Source: Ruminococcus flavefaciens
GTDB lineage: Bacteria; Bacillota; Clostridia; Oscillospirales; Ruminococcaceae
Length of the DNA stretch: 64,000 nt
Direction of reading: 5' to 3'
Assembly (NCBI GenBank): GCA_002310115.1
Contig: DBYI01000022.1
Span: 101,218 to 165,217 of the forward strand
The translations under genes and the position numbers were made by a program. Below are positions 8,003-15,367 of the stretch, piece by piece (the stretch's first letter is position 1; each line of letters opens with the position of its first letter). The notes beneath the pieces were generated by a model. It was given only the letters and a program-made list of their open reading frames with translations, was not told where the DNA came from and did not search any database.

Positions 8003-9775
8003 TCAATAATTGAACATGTTTATATATGCAGCAAGGATAAGAGCATCCATAAGGTCAATTGTTCCGCTTCCATCTATGTCAGCGTATTTCTGCTCCTCTG
8101 GTGTAAGCTGTCTTATACCGAATACATGAGCAGCCATGTACAGAAAATCTGCAGATGTGATAGCCCCGTCAAGGTTAACATCACCGAGCATTCCGTTTTC
8201 AACATCTGAACTTTCCTCTTCAGTTGTTTCCTGAGTCTCCTCAGTAATATTCATTCTTTCACATACGAGGTTTGAGAGATTATCGTAAAGTATTCCTGCA
8301 ATTTCCTTGTGACCGTTTTCATTAGGATGAGGGTCAAAGTCGTCCTCAGGTGATATGTCATAAACATCAACGTAGATAGCTCCTGTTTCTTCTGCAACTG
8401 TTCTGAGTTGTTCGTTGAGGCGCTTCATCTGAGGGTCAACATTCTTGCCTGCAATCTTCATAGCAATAGGTGCAGCGATTTCCTTTGCGATAGCCTTTTC
8501 AGATGTTTCCTGATTTGCTGTACGATACTTTGTCATTACAGTTATAAGCTCTGTGAGTTCTGAGATATCATCGTAATTCTTAATGATGTCAATAACTGAC
8601 TGGATCTCTGAGATATCGTCATACTTGAGTAAGAGAGCAAAAAGGTCTTCCTGTGCGGGGCTTCCCTCTGTAACTTCCATAAGTGCTGCAAACTCTTCGA
8701 GCTCACTCATATCGTTATAGCTTTCAACCATAGCAAGGAGTTCTTCAAGTTCTGCTTCATCGTTATATCTATTCATTACTTCCTTAAGTTCTGTTATCTG
8801 ATTAACCTTATTTGTAAGGTTTTCTATATAATCCGGGGACTGCTTTCCGCTTACAGTAAGCTCACCCTCACTTGCTGCGGCAATATTTGCAGCTGTTGAG
8901 TATATCTTTCCGAGAACCTCGAAAATATCTTCTTTTGTAGTTTCTGCCATATCTTCTGTTCGGTAGGGGTTGAACATACCTACAAGAGCGATGTCGGCGT
9001 TGCTGTTGAGCTCCTTGACAGCCTCAACGACGCCCTTTACATGACTTGCAGATTCGTCAACGAGTTGATCTGCCATCTGGCTTACATTATACATAAAGGC
9101 AGCAGCTTCGATGAAATCATCAGATGTGATGTTGTCTTTGTTAGCTTCAAGAATCTGAAGTCCACCACCGATAGCTATTTCCGTATCCATGCCGAAAAGT
9201 GTGAGCGTGAGAGCAGTTCCTGTAGCCTGAAGGATAGGATTATCGCCGAATATCATTTGAGGAATAATGCTCATGATGATATCGTTTCCGCCAAGCTGAA
9301 TGCTTACGAGATTAGCTTCAGAGAGATACTTTGTATAATAATCGTGGTATGGGATAAGAATATCACTTGCACCTTCTCCAACATACATTTCAAGTATCTG
9401 TGAAGCAAATTCGCCTTTGTTTCCGGGAATTTTTATTGTTTTTTCTATGTCTTCTGCTCGATATGCTGTAGAAGCAAGGTTTGTGCCCTTAACATTGAAG
9501 CCTTTTTCTTCGCCAAGGTTCTTTAAATAGTCTGTGAATACAGCAGGATATGCTCCCTGTACAGGGTTTTCAAGAAGCTTTTCTGTGATAACAAGTGCAG
9601 GATCATGAGCAAGGTCTCCGCCTGCCAGTCCAAAGCCTGCAGCAATACTGTCACCCAGAGCTACGTAGTTGTAATTCTTTTCTGCTTTATTTTCTGATGC
9701 AAAAGCGGTTGTTCCTGCATAGCTACCAAGCATAGCTACTGAAACAACTACAGATAAAATCTTTGATGCTTTCAT
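8003..9775 (-). CDS. Secreted SGNH/GDSL hydrolase with C-terminal dockerin
   Basis: 590 residues from the ATG at 9775, chosen because AAAGGAG lies about 9 bases upstream; an in-frame ATG 10 codons earlier sits inside the upstream gene and has no site. A signal peptide (residues 1-26) is followed by the SGNH fold with YVALGDSIAAGFG (block I, Ser about 42), VSIQLGGNDI (block III, about 158-167) and DPHPNENGH (block V, about 481-489). A stretch of about 90 residues (about 325-417) between blocks III and V is made of degenerate helical repeats containing YND/YDD-SELxEL. The last 60 residues are a type I dockerin with two calcium loops (GDVNLDGAITSADFLYMA, DIDGSGTIDLMDALILAAY), so the protein should dock onto a cohesin scaffold. 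The natural ester substrate is unknown. Confidence 0.9.
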   Translation of the reverse strand: MKASKILSVVVSVAMLGSYAGTTAFASENKAEKNYNYVALGDSIAAGFGLAGGDLAHDPALVITEKLLENPVQGAYPAVFTDYLKNLGEEKGFNVKGTNLASTAYRAEDIEKTIKIPGNKGEFASQILEMYVGEGASDILIPYHDYYTKYLSEANLVSIQLGGNDIIMSIIPQMIFGDNPILQATGTALTLTLFGMDTEIAIGGGLQILEANKDNITSDDFIEAAAFMYNVSQMADQLVDESASHVKGVVEAVKELNSNADIALVGMFNPYRTEDMAETTKEDIFEVLGKIYSTAANIAAASEGELTVSGKQSPDYIENLTNKVNQITELKEVMNRYNDEAELEELLAMVESYNDMSELEEFAALMEVTEGSPAQEDLFALLLKYDDISEIQSVIDIIKNYDDISELTELITVMTKYRTANQETSEKAIAKEIAAPIAMKIAGKNVDPQMKRLNEQLRTVAEETGAIYVDVYDISPEDDFDPHPNENGHKEIAGILYDNLSNLVCERMNITEETQETTEEESSDVENGMLGDVNLDGAITSADFLYMAAHVFGIRQLTPEEQKYADIDGSGTIDLMDALILAAYINMFNY

Positions 9776-9776
9776 T

Positions 9777-11681
9777 TTACTTATTCTCCTTTGCTTTCTT
9801 TTCATTTATCGGTATAACAAAATTTTTGCCTGTTTTAATCCTTACGGTGCTGCCGCTTTCCGAGTAATTCACCAGCATTAGATGACCGTCCTCACATGGT
9901 GTGAGGTATCCATTGTAGTCGTGTGCAAGAAGGATATAATCTCTCTTTGCGGTGATTTCGCCAATTTCAAATTCCTTGTAGAATTTTACAGCATTGAGGT
10001 GGTATTTTTCACAGATATACTTTACGAGTTCTGCACTGGGCTCTGCCTCGTCTGGATCAAGTATAACCTGACCTACAACGTCATAGCCTCCATCTTCATT
10101 CTTGAAAGCACTGATTTCCCACTCATTGATAGGATCATTCTCGTCGAGAGTGCTTTCAATCATGAAAAGGTATATACGCTTACCGTTTTCATCAACGTAT
10201 GAGTCAGAAGCTCTTCCCATTATTGTATATGAACCATCAGCATGTCTCATAGCGATGTCACCTGTTACGCCCCACTTTGTACCGTTTTCGTCAACATACC
10301 AGCGTTCAGCTGTTGCCTTTGGATTGTTTAGGTAGCGGTCAGCTGCTGCAGGACTTGTAGCATGGAGATTTGCAAGAACTTCGTTTTCTTCAACTAGGTT
10401 TCCATTGTCATCTACCAGTTTTACGTGTACATAAGGCTCAAGAGGTTTACCTGTCTCGTTAGTCTTAGTCTCTTCGTCCATGAAGTATGTAACAAGAGTA
10501 GCGCCGCCTTCTTCGCTCGCGCCTCCACCAAGAGAAAATCTTACTGTACAGCCATTTTCGCGGAGCCACTTGTCAATCTTACGAACAGAGTTTATGTTTA
10601 CGGCCTCTCCGCCAGATGCAGGACGTCTGAAATTTTCAAGAGCAGTAGGTGAGATTACGCCCTGTCTAACGCTTGTGAGATAGAAACTTGCAGTTGCTAC
10701 AGCGCAGTTGCAATTTGTCTCGGAAAGATCCCTTGCGAATGTGTATTTGTTGTATATCGGCCTCGGAACAAGCGTTCCGCCTCTTGCAAGGGGCATGATA
10801 GCGCATACTCTTTCTCCTGTCATATGTGTGAGGGGGATACACTGGAAATTGCGTTCGCCCACATAATTCTGAGTATCGAGACCTGCATGCATCTCAACAT
10901 ATGCATTCAGTGAATACTCTTTATATACGACGCATTTAGGCTTGCTTGTGGTACCACTTGTATAGAAGTAGCTTATATCACGATCAAGATCTGTTGGTCC
11001 AAGATCAAGAGGGATATCGCTATGTTCGCCTGCAATCCTTAAATCATCAAGACGTATGAACTCAACGCCTTTAATCTTGTCTAGGTTCTGGAGACAATTC
11101 ATGATCTGTTCAACGTTAAATACTTCTTGCATTTTTTCAGGCATTTCAGAAGTATCCAGGAACATTCCTTTCTTTTCGGCAGGAAGGAAGTCGTCAAGAT
11201 TCATGAGGATAACTTTCTTAATACTGCTTTCGGCAAGGTGCTCAGTGAAATAAGGTAGAAATGCATCCAGTGTAATGATGATGTCCGAACCCTTGTCCTG
11301 TGTATACAGTTTGAAATCGTCCTTAAGAAAGAGAAAATTTACGTTGTTGCTGATAGCCTTAAGAAGGTTGCATGCAAAGAGAAGCATTAGGTTCTCGATA
11401 CTTACGGGCATACAAAGTGTGACTACATCCCCTTCTTTTACACCTGCGAGTTTGAGGCCTCTTGCATAAGCTTCACGGAGCGCGGGAAGCTCACCATATG
11501 TGATCTTGGTTCCAAAATAATCAAAAGCTTCGCCGTCAAGATTATCCTGATTGAAAGTCATGATATTGTCGAAAATATTCATGTTGTAGATCTTAACCCC
11601 ATTGATCATACGATCGACTTTAGCCCACTCGGGAAATTTTCTCTCGATAGTACAGGTATTGATTTGTGTAATTGTTTTCAT
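9777..11681 (-). CDS. ANL-superfamily acyl-adenylate ligase (AMP-binding enzyme)
   Basis: 634 residues from the ATG at 11681, preferred because AAAGGA lies 9 bases before it; an ATG six codons earlier overlaps that site. Adenylation motifs are present: YFYTSGTTSKPKCVVY (A3, about 245-260), a GVTGDIAMRH segment (A7) and MGRASDSYVDENGKRIYL (A8). A late GEITAKRDY segment supplies a candidate catalytic Lys. Such enzymes activate a carboxylic acid as acyl-AMP and pass it to CoA or a carrier protein; the acid cannot be told from sequence. The protein lacks a signal peptide and is cytoplasmic. The stop codon overlaps the leader of the dockerin GDSL gene, so the two are one operon, an odd pairing of an intracellular ligase with a cellulosomal esterase. 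Confidence 0.88.
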   Translation of the reverse strand: MKTITQINTCTIERKFPEWAKVDRMINGVKIYNMNIFDNIMTFNQDNLDGEAFDYFGTKITYGELPALREAYARGLKLAGVKEGDVVTLCMPVSIENLMLLFACNLLKAISNNVNFLFLKDDFKLYTQDKGSDIIITLDAFLPYFTEHLAESSIKKVILMNLDDFLPAEKKGMFLDTSEMPEKMQEVFNVEQIMNCLQNLDKIKGVEFIRLDDLRIAGEHSDIPLDLGPTDLDRDISYFYTSGTTSKPKCVVYKEYSLNAYVEMHAGLDTQNYVGERNFQCIPLTHMTGERVCAIMPLARGGTLVPRPIYNKYTFARDLSETNCNCAVATASFYLTSVRQGVISPTALENFRRPASGGEAVNINSVRKIDKWLRENGCTVRFSLGGGASEEGGATLVTYFMDEETKTNETGKPLEPYVHVKLVDDNGNLVEENEVLANLHATSPAAADRYLNNPKATAERWYVDENGTKWGVTGDIAMRHADGSYTIMGRASDSYVDENGKRIYLFMIESTLDENDPINEWEISAFKNEDGGYDVVGQVILDPDEAEPSAELVKYICEKYHLNAVKFYKEFEIGEITAKRDYILLAHDYNGYLTPCEDGHLMLVNYSESGSTVRIKTGKNFVIPINEKKAKENK

Positions 11682-12160
11682 AATTGCTGATCCTTTCATG
11701 GTAGTTTTTGAGCAGAGAAATTGCTCAGTAGTACGGATATTATGCCGCTGCTTAAGAATGGCAACGATCTTACCCCATTAATGTCCAATAATCGTTGTGT
11801 TCCGCAGATCGTAACAGTAATGCCCGCTTCTGCAGTTCCTATAATAACACAGAAATTATTAAATAGTCATTAAATTTTGCCGCCGCAGCAATTTTTTAAT
11901 ATTCGGCTTGGATCATCTAAGAGAAACAATCATCATACGATATCAATGCTTAAACTTATGAATATCGTCAGTTTTACCCCGATTCACCTCCCTATACTGT
12001 ACAATAATGTCATTGATAATTTATTAACAGCATTATCCGCAAACAATTTCTAATTGTTCTAAAAGCTTTTACCCCAAGCTTTTCAGATAGCTTTGACTAT
12101 TATTGCTCTGGTGATCATTATTCTGATAGAACCATTGAATAAGCAAATTAAAAATATCCT
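11682..12160 (-). other. Long (about 480 nt) transcribed leader of the ligase/GDSL operon
   Basis: The only good promoter for this operon lies at 12167-12195, which predicts a leader of about 480 nt. No convincing gene is present in it. It contains three copies of GGGGTAA on the transcript strand (at 12069-12075, 11974-11980 and 11770-11776). The first two fall in or next to short stems (AAAAGCTT/AAGCTTTT; GAAT/ATTC), and the third lies between AACGAT and ATCGTT arms. A strong GGGAGGTGA sequence (around 11984-11993) is not followed by a usable start codon. No known riboswitch class was recognised. Confidence 0.4.
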
Positions 12161-12166
12161 GAAAAT

Positions 12167-12195
12167 ATTATAACATACTCTAAAATAAAAATCAA
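12167..12195 (-). promoter_or_regulatory. Promoter of the ligase/GDSL operon
   Basis: TTGATT (12190-12195), 17-base spacer, TATAAT (12167-12172) on the minus strand. It lies about 490 bp before the ligase start. Confidence 0.65.
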
Positions 12196-12243
12196 CAAAT
12201 ATTTGTTAATTAAACCTAAATTTAACATTACATTTTTGTCACA

Positions 12244-12258
12244 TTGACTATCAGTCAA
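12244..12258. promoter_or_regulatory. Operator-like dyad TTGACTATCAGTCAA
   Basis: Perfect 6-bp inverted arms (TTGACT/AGTCAA) around ATC, about 50 bp upstream of the ligase operon -35. The half-sites TGAC/GTCA and the 5-base spacing match the three dyads beside the TetR gene at 48.3 kb, but the centre differs. The rest of 12196-12468 shows no gene. Confidence 0.4.
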
Positions 12259-12468
12259 TTTATAAGTTCACTTGAACCTCCGATTTTTCGCGCTAACATT
12301 GATAAAGGTATAAAAGAAGCTATATGTAACAAAGATATTTTATTCAATCTGCTTTTCTAACTCTTCGTAAAACAGACTAGTTTTTATACTGTGAGTAACA
12401 TGACAAACTGTATAACAATGAAGTTTAGTTGTTGCAAATATATTCAACTAATTATTAAAAAATAAAAC

Positions 12469-12492
12469 AGGCGGATACAGGTGTATCCGCCT
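12469..12492 (-). terminator. Intrinsic terminator of the agrBAC operon
   Basis: An 11-bp inverted repeat (12469-12479 with 12482-12492) is followed on the minus strand by GTTTTATTTTTTAATA. It starts 17 bp after the agrC-like stop, so no agrD can lie downstream in this operon. Confidence 0.88.
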
Positions 12493-12508
12493 ACACTGAT
12501 TATTAAAT

Positions 12509-13804
12509 TCACAGCTGATCGTCAGGAATAGGTATAAGTATTTCTGTAATGAATTGCTCATTTTCTGTGTGAGCGTTGAAGCTACCGCTGTATTTTTCGC
12601 AAGCACTTTTGATATTGGACATACCAATTCCCTGGTGACCCATTTTTGTGCTGCGGAAATGCTCCCCGCCGTCAGTAATGACGCTCTTGAAGCTGTTTTC
12701 CATGAGTATAAATACAAAATGGTTGTGACGTTTTATTGAAAGCGAAACATTTCGCTTTTCCTCTGGAAGTTCCGAACAGGCTTCAAAGGCGTTATCGAGA
12801 AGATTTGAGAAGATAGCAGTGATATCGAGGTTTGAGATGAAGTCTATCTCTGTATACTCTGCATCCACCTTGAAGTCTATCTTATGCTTGTCCGCGGTCT
12901 CAAGCTTATTATTTATAACAACGGTGAGAATTGCATTATCACACTCGAAACGTGGCATGAGTTTGTTGAGTTCCGTTGTGAGGAGCTCCTTGTAATGTTC
13001 CGCTTCTCCGGCTTGATTGGCATTTATGAGCCCGTCAAGGGAGGCAAGATGTTTTTTTACGTCGTGAATAACGCGTCTCGAAGCATTGTATTTTTCATTT
13101 AGTGCTTTGTAGGCGTTGAGCTGGAGTTGTGACTGCTGAGTAACAAGATCGAGTTCCTTTTCAGTCCTGTATATCTTGGCAATTCTTCTTAGTAAGTAAG
13201 TCAGGTAAAGGTCAAATGCGAAGAATATCACCAGAACTACTATAATTTCAATCCTCGAGTCTGATCTTTTGAAGTAATCATTAAGTGCAGTGAGCAGCAC
13301 TATCTCTCCGAAAATGAGTATCAGAAACATTATAAGTTCCTGATTGCGGACATTGTAGATACTTTTCTCCGATACTATCATTATAAAGCTCTTTGTGATA
13401 GCAAGCATCACTATCAGGTTGAGGAATGTATCAGCCGCGTAAAGAGCTTCATCGGTTTGGAATGCATCAGGTGGCACATCAAGTATAAATCCTAGAATAA
13501 CCCCAGTAAATACTTCAACAACGCACATAATGACCGTGAATATAATTACAAAGAATGCGACTCGCAATGAAAAACGTCTATTGAATATTACTGCCAGTGT
13601 AAACAGTATAAGGGAGGATACTGCCAGGTTGAGCAGGTTTATACCTAAAGTGTTTACCAATGACCATGTTATTGAAGCTACTAACATAATGCCCAGCTTT
13701 ACTGGAAAAGAATACTTCGTTTTTGAAAATAATTTTTCAAAAACTATTATGGCATAAGTGTTTATGGCTATTGCAAAAGCAAAATGAAGCAAAAAAAGTA
13801 TCAT
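12509..13804 (-). CDS. agrC: AgrC-like sensor histidine kinase
   Basis: 431 residues: about six membrane helices in the first 200 residues, a linker helix, the phospho-acceptor segment RRVIHDVKKHLASLDGL (about 243-259) and a GHKL ATPase domain with NLLDNAFEAC (N box) and GIGMSNIKSACEKYSG (G box). This layout is that of AgrC/quorum-sensing kinases of the HPK10 class, which read cyclic peptide signals at the membrane. It starts 3 bp after the response regulator stop and is the last gene before the terminator. The order B-A-C, with the kinase last, differs from the usual B-D-C-A. Confidence 0.9.
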   Translation of the reverse strand: MILFLLHFAFAIAINTYAIIVFEKLFSKTKYSFPVKLGIMLVASITWSLVNTLGINLLNLAVSSLILFTLAVIFNRRFSLRVAFFVIIFTVIMCVVEVFTGVILGFILDVPPDAFQTDEALYAADTFLNLIVMLAITKSFIMIVSEKSIYNVRNQELIMFLILIFGEIVLLTALNDYFKRSDSRIEIIVVLVIFFAFDLYLTYLLRRIAKIYRTEKELDLVTQQSQLQLNAYKALNEKYNASRRVIHDVKKHLASLDGLINANQAGEAEHYKELLTTELNKLMPRFECDNAILTVVINNKLETADKHKIDFKVDAEYTEIDFISNLDITAIFSNLLDNAFEACSELPEEKRNVSLSIKRHNHFVFILMENSFKSVITDGGEHFRSTKMGHQGIGMSNIKSACEKYSGSFNAHTENEQFITEILIPIPDDQL

Positions 13805-13807
13805 GAT

Positions 13808-14533
13808 CTACCCCTGTTTGATATAGTTTTTAATAAATCGGCTGAATTCGTTTTGAAATTCTTTGAGTTTTTTTTGTGCGATTGGGACTTCTATCCCATT
13901 TGTTGTGAATAGTGTGAAGCCTGTTAGTTTATCAATATGTTCCATGTTTACTATAAAGCTTTTGTGGGGGGAAGTAAAGCTTTCCGAGTTTATCAAAGAG
14001 AATACTTCCGATAGGCTGCCTTTTATGCAATGTGTCTCGGTTTCTGTGTATACGGTAATCCGTCGGTTGCCAGTATATTCAAATGCATAGATATTTCTTA
14101 GATTGAGCAGAAGCGGACCATCCATGCCTTTGAGCTGTATTACTGGATCGTTGTTGGCGGTATCCGTTATGTACTTCATGAGCTCATTCAGTACGTGTAT
14201 TATACGTTCTTTTTTGAATGGTTTTACAACGAAGTCAAAGGGGTGTACCGAATAGCTTTGCAGAGCCAATTCAGAGTGGTTCGTTACATATACTATTCTT
14301 GAACGTCGCGATTTCGGGCGTATTAAGTGAGCAGTTTTAATACCGTCGATACCGCCCATTTCGATATCGAGGAATATTAGATCGAATTTTAGCGTGCTTT
14401 CCACCAGTTTTTCACCACAGTTGAATGTATGAGTTTCAAATTCTACTGAGTTTGCGTCACTGAACTCGTTTACTGCTTCTTTTATGGAAGATATTACGTT
14501 TTTATCGTCATCGCAGACGGCAATGCTTATCAT
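13808..14533 (-). CDS. agrA: AgrA-like LytTR response regulator
   Basis: 241 residues. A receiver domain (1-120) with the acidic pocket CDDD (7-10), phospho-acceptor Asp56 in LIFLDIEMGG, and Lys in FVVKPFKKE. A C-terminal LytTR DNA-binding domain (about 135-235) contains the characteristic SFIVNMEHIDK segment. Its start ATG overlaps the agrB stop by 4 bases (ATGA), implying translational coupling. It is expected to be phosphorylated by the downstream kinase and to bind paired 9-bp repeats at target promoters. No convincing LytTR repeat pair was identified by eye in this window. Confidence 0.93.
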   Translation of the reverse strand: MISIAVCDDDKNVISSIKEAVNEFSDANSVEFETHTFNCGEKLVESTLKFDLIFLDIEMGGIDGIKTAHLIRPKSRRSRIVYVTNHSELALQSYSVHPFDFVVKPFKKERIIHVLNELMKYITDTANNDPVIQLKGMDGPLLLNLRNIYAFEYTGNRRITVYTETETHCIKGSLSEVFSLINSESFTSPHKSFIVNMEHIDKLTGFTLFTTNGIEVPIAQKKLKEFQNEFSRFIKNYIKQG

Positions 14534-15114
14534 GTAGCAGCTCCTTTTCTGTTTGAATGCCTGCCCGCCGCAAGCAGGAGACCTGTAATGAACACAGCTG
14601 CAGATACTGTTAGACTAAAGTTATACAGCCTGAATACAGCAAATACAGTCCAGAGTATCAGTGCAGCACAAGAGATGAAAATCGATCTTTTTCGGAAAAC
14701 TTGTCGTTCTGTAATGTCAAATGGCTTGTTCGGAGTATCAACAGGTGCAAGGCTAAAGATAAGCACTATGCCCATGCAGATAAAGCCGATTGATGTGAAG
14801 AAAGCTGCTATGCCTCCGATGAGCTTTATCGCAGATATTACTGCTGAAAGCAGAAACATCGAAAGTATGAAGCAGACTATTCTTGAGTCTGCATGATAAC
14901 CACCACAGCATCCCCTTAAAAGCGCATAAGAGAGTGTAAAAACCATTACCTCTGGTACGCTTTGCGTAATAATTGCAGTTGCAATCATTACTGCAGAAAT
15001 GATGGTCTTCATGATGAGCAGCTCCAATCCGTAACGGACTATCTCCGCGTTTTCATCATCTACGAAACCGCGGTCCAGGAGCTTTTTCATAACCTGGTCA
15101 AGTAGTTTTTCCAT
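14530..15114 (-). CDS. agrB: AgrB-like membrane cysteine endopeptidase
   Basis: 194 residues with about five membrane helices. The catalytic pair of AgrB is intact: His74 in CCGGYHADSR and Cys81 in RIVCF, seven residues apart as in staphylococcal AgrB. AgrB cuts the C-terminal tail off the AgrD precursor and forms the peptide thiolactone. The start is preceded by AAAGGAG, and a promoter lies at 15175-15204. The 54-nt leader has no room for agrD, and no gap exists between agrB, agrA and agrC. The likely substrate is the agrD at 28517 on the other strand. Confidence 0.94.
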   Translation of the reverse strand: MEKLLDQVMKKLLDRGFVDDENAEIVRYGLELLIMKTIISAVMIATAIITQSVPEVMVFTLSYALLRGCCGGYHADSRIVCFILSMFLLSAVISAIKLIGGIAAFFTSIGFICMGIVLIFSLAPVDTPNKPFDITERQVFRKRSIFISCAALILWTVFAVFRLYNFSLTVSAAVFITGLLLAAGRHSNRKGAAT

Positions 15115-15174
15115 AATTATGCTCCTTTACAGCTTTTATCAGTGTTTTTCCGTTCAAATTAAATAAACATCATA

Positions 15175-15204
15175 ATTATATATCATATCCATATAAAAAG
15201 TCAA
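15175..15204 (-). promoter_or_regulatory. Promoter of agrBAC
   Basis: TTGACT (15199-15204), 18-base spacer, TATAAT (15175-15180) on the minus strand, giving a leader of about 54 nt. Confidence 0.75.
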
Positions 15205-15222
15205 GCATAAATACCTAAAGTG

Positions 15223-15251
15223 TTGACTTTTGTTCTGAAATGTTATATAAT
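15223..15251 (+). promoter_or_regulatory. Promoter of the LRR/dockerin gene
   Basis: TTGACT (15223-15228), 17-base spacer, TATAAT (15246-15251). Divergent from the agr promoter, with the two -35 boxes 18 bp apart, so a regulator bound between them could act on both. Confidence 0.8.
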
Positions 15252-15260
15252 GTTCCTAAT

Positions 15261-15277
15261 AATGAATGCCATTCATT
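15261..15277. promoter_or_regulatory. Perfect dyad at the transcription start of the LRR/dockerin gene
   Basis: AATGAATGCCATTCATT has 8-bp arms around one base and lies about 10-26 bases after the -10 box, covering the expected start site. It is an operator candidate or a 5'-terminal mRNA hairpin. A second leader stem follows at 15288-15296/15315-15323 (TTGCAGATA/TATCTGCAA). Confidence 0.4.
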
Positions 15278-15367
15278 AAAAAAGATCTTGCAGATATTAA
15301 GTTCAGAGATTTACTATCTGCAATCGTACAACCCAATTAAAGCATGATTTCAGGGAGGGATCAAACC

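Noticed and set aside
11984..12000. Strong Shine-Dalgarno-like GGGAGGTGA in the ligase leader as sign of a small gene
   Set aside because: No ATG, GTG or TTG at a workable distance; the only GTG overlaps the site itself and gives 14 codons.
12409..12474. Short plus-strand frame beginning MKFSCCKYIQ as a possible agrD near agrBAC
   Set aside because: No ribosome binding site, wrong strand, and none of the AgrD tail features; the 28517 gene fits far better.
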